A DNA stretch of 64,000 nucleotides from Lysinibacillus sp. FSL M8-0337 (GTDB lineage Bacteria > Bacillota > Bacilli > Bacillales_A > Planococcaceae), in contig NZ_CP151996.1 of assembly GCF_038593855.1 (NCBI RefSeq), positions 1,674,001 through 1,738,000 on the forward strand. The letters are read 5' to 3'. The translations under genes and the position numbers were made by a program. Below the pieces are notes generated by a model that was not told the origin of the DNA, did not search any database, and worked only from the letters and a program-made list of their open reading frames with translations. Of this stretch, positions 63,603 to 64,000 are shown piece after piece; position 1 is the stretch's first letter; each line of letters begins with the position of its first letter.

Positions 63603-64000
63603 CTATCGTTGGTTTTTAAGTGCAATTACTTTCGCTCTTGAATTAACACCGAGCTTACTATAAATAGTAGATAAATAAACGCGAACTGTACCATTAGATA
63701 GATGCAGCTGTTTGGCTATTTCTTGATTGCTCAGCCCTTTTGTTAATAAATCGAAGAGTTCTTGTTCGCGCGGGGTAAGTAAATCATTCGGTTCCTTACT
63801 CACTGTACAATTTTTTTGTAAATAGTCAAAATAACTTTTAGGGACAGGATTCCATTTAGATGGTAGGGACTCTAATTGGAAATACTGGTTGAGAAGGGGC
63901 AGTATTTCTTTTTCGTCTAATAGAGTACGGACGTAGTAAAACTTTGCTGCCAATTGTAGCGCCTCGTGTAAAGTATCTAAAGCAATATCATGGTTGTCTA
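63603..64000 (-). CDS. LuxR-family transcriptional regulator, C-terminal part (runs off window)
   Basis: C-terminal GerE/LuxR helix-turn-helix: LTPREQELFDLLTKGLSNQE, IAKQLHLSNGTVRVYLSTIY. The frame stays open through 64000 with a helical TPR-like segment (ALDTLHEALQLAAKFYYVRT), so this is the end of a larger MalT/LAL-type regulator; the TTG at 63953 is not its start. Confidence 0.85.
   Translation of the reverse strand, partial: DNHDIALDTLHEALQLAAKFYYVRTLLDEKEILPLLNQYFQLESLPSKWNPVPKSYFDYLQKNCTVSKEPNDLLTPREQELFDLLTKGLSNQEIAKQLHLSNGTVRVYLSTIYSKLGVNSRAKVIALKNQR

Noticed and set aside
1..64000. CRISPR arrays, insertion sequences, prophage, tRNA genes
   Set aside because: No regularly spaced repeats, transposase, integrase or tRNA cloverleaf-like sequence was seen on reading; a tRNAscan or ISfinder run would settle it.

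Overview
The window reads as a low-GC Gram-positive chromosome of the Bacillaceae/Planococcaceae, most like Lysinibacillus (inference). The evidence is B. subtilis-type synteny (ponA-recU-yppE-mrfA, then mrfB-gpsB-rnpB-ypsC-ypvA), a B-class RNase P RNA, a DynA-type double dynamin, an SLH-anchored surface protein and DUF4183 (spore-coat-type) proteins. I see no tRNA, insertion sequence, prophage or CRISPR array.

Layout: 1-3.1 kb holds the 5' part of ponA (PBP1A) overlapping recU, then two small genes. 3.1-10.7 kb holds the DNA-repair pair mrfA and mrfB, split by a 1101-residue SLH surface protein with Ig-like and InlB-type repeats. 10.8-16.8 kb holds gpsB, rnpB, a PAS-GGDEF-EAL protein, an rRNA-methylase-like gene and a DinG/YpvA helicase. 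16.9-30.7 kb is one long ethanolamine-utilisation microcompartment locus (eutW-V-H-S-P-A-B-C-L-E-M, two pduL-type genes, eutN, a second BMC-H gene, a malate dehydrogenase). It has no EutG, EutD, EutT or EutQ, so acetyl-CoA would leave through PduL, and the only other NAD-linked dehydrogenase in the locus is the malate dehydrogenase.

31-37 kb: M32 carboxypeptidase, a ba3-type cytochrome oxidase operon (including an unlisted 40-residue subunit IIa gene) behind a perfect FNR/CRP-type palindrome at about -41.5, a CheX protein, a Fur-box-linked 29-residue membrane peptide, and a putative secreted toxin with a candidate immunity gene whose start region carries an A7 frameshift. 37.5-41.3 kb: a pyroglutamate salvage operon (pcp-pxpB-pxpC-pxpA) and two DUF4183 genes. 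41.6-54.7 kb: dynA coupled to a rhodanese, an MBL hydrolase, malic enzyme, a Yip1 protein, an orphan purC with PurR boxes, glutamate dehydrogenase, a YaiI/DUF188 protein coupled to D-serine dehydratase, and a DUF1963 protein. 54.8-64 kb: a class V aminotransferase, a MefA-like MFS exporter, a ferric-reductase-like protein, YdjM, a YisP-like prenyl synthase homologue, an SDR, type II pantothenate kinase and the end of a LuxR regulator.

The most striking unlisted structure is in front of the MFS exporter (56.94-57.13 kb). Two tandem copies of a roughly 70-nt module each encode the same mini-ORF (MNRPI-stop) behind a good ribosome binding site, followed by a hairpin whose 3' arm contains the next Shine-Dalgarno. 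This looks like a duplicated, cascaded translational attenuator.
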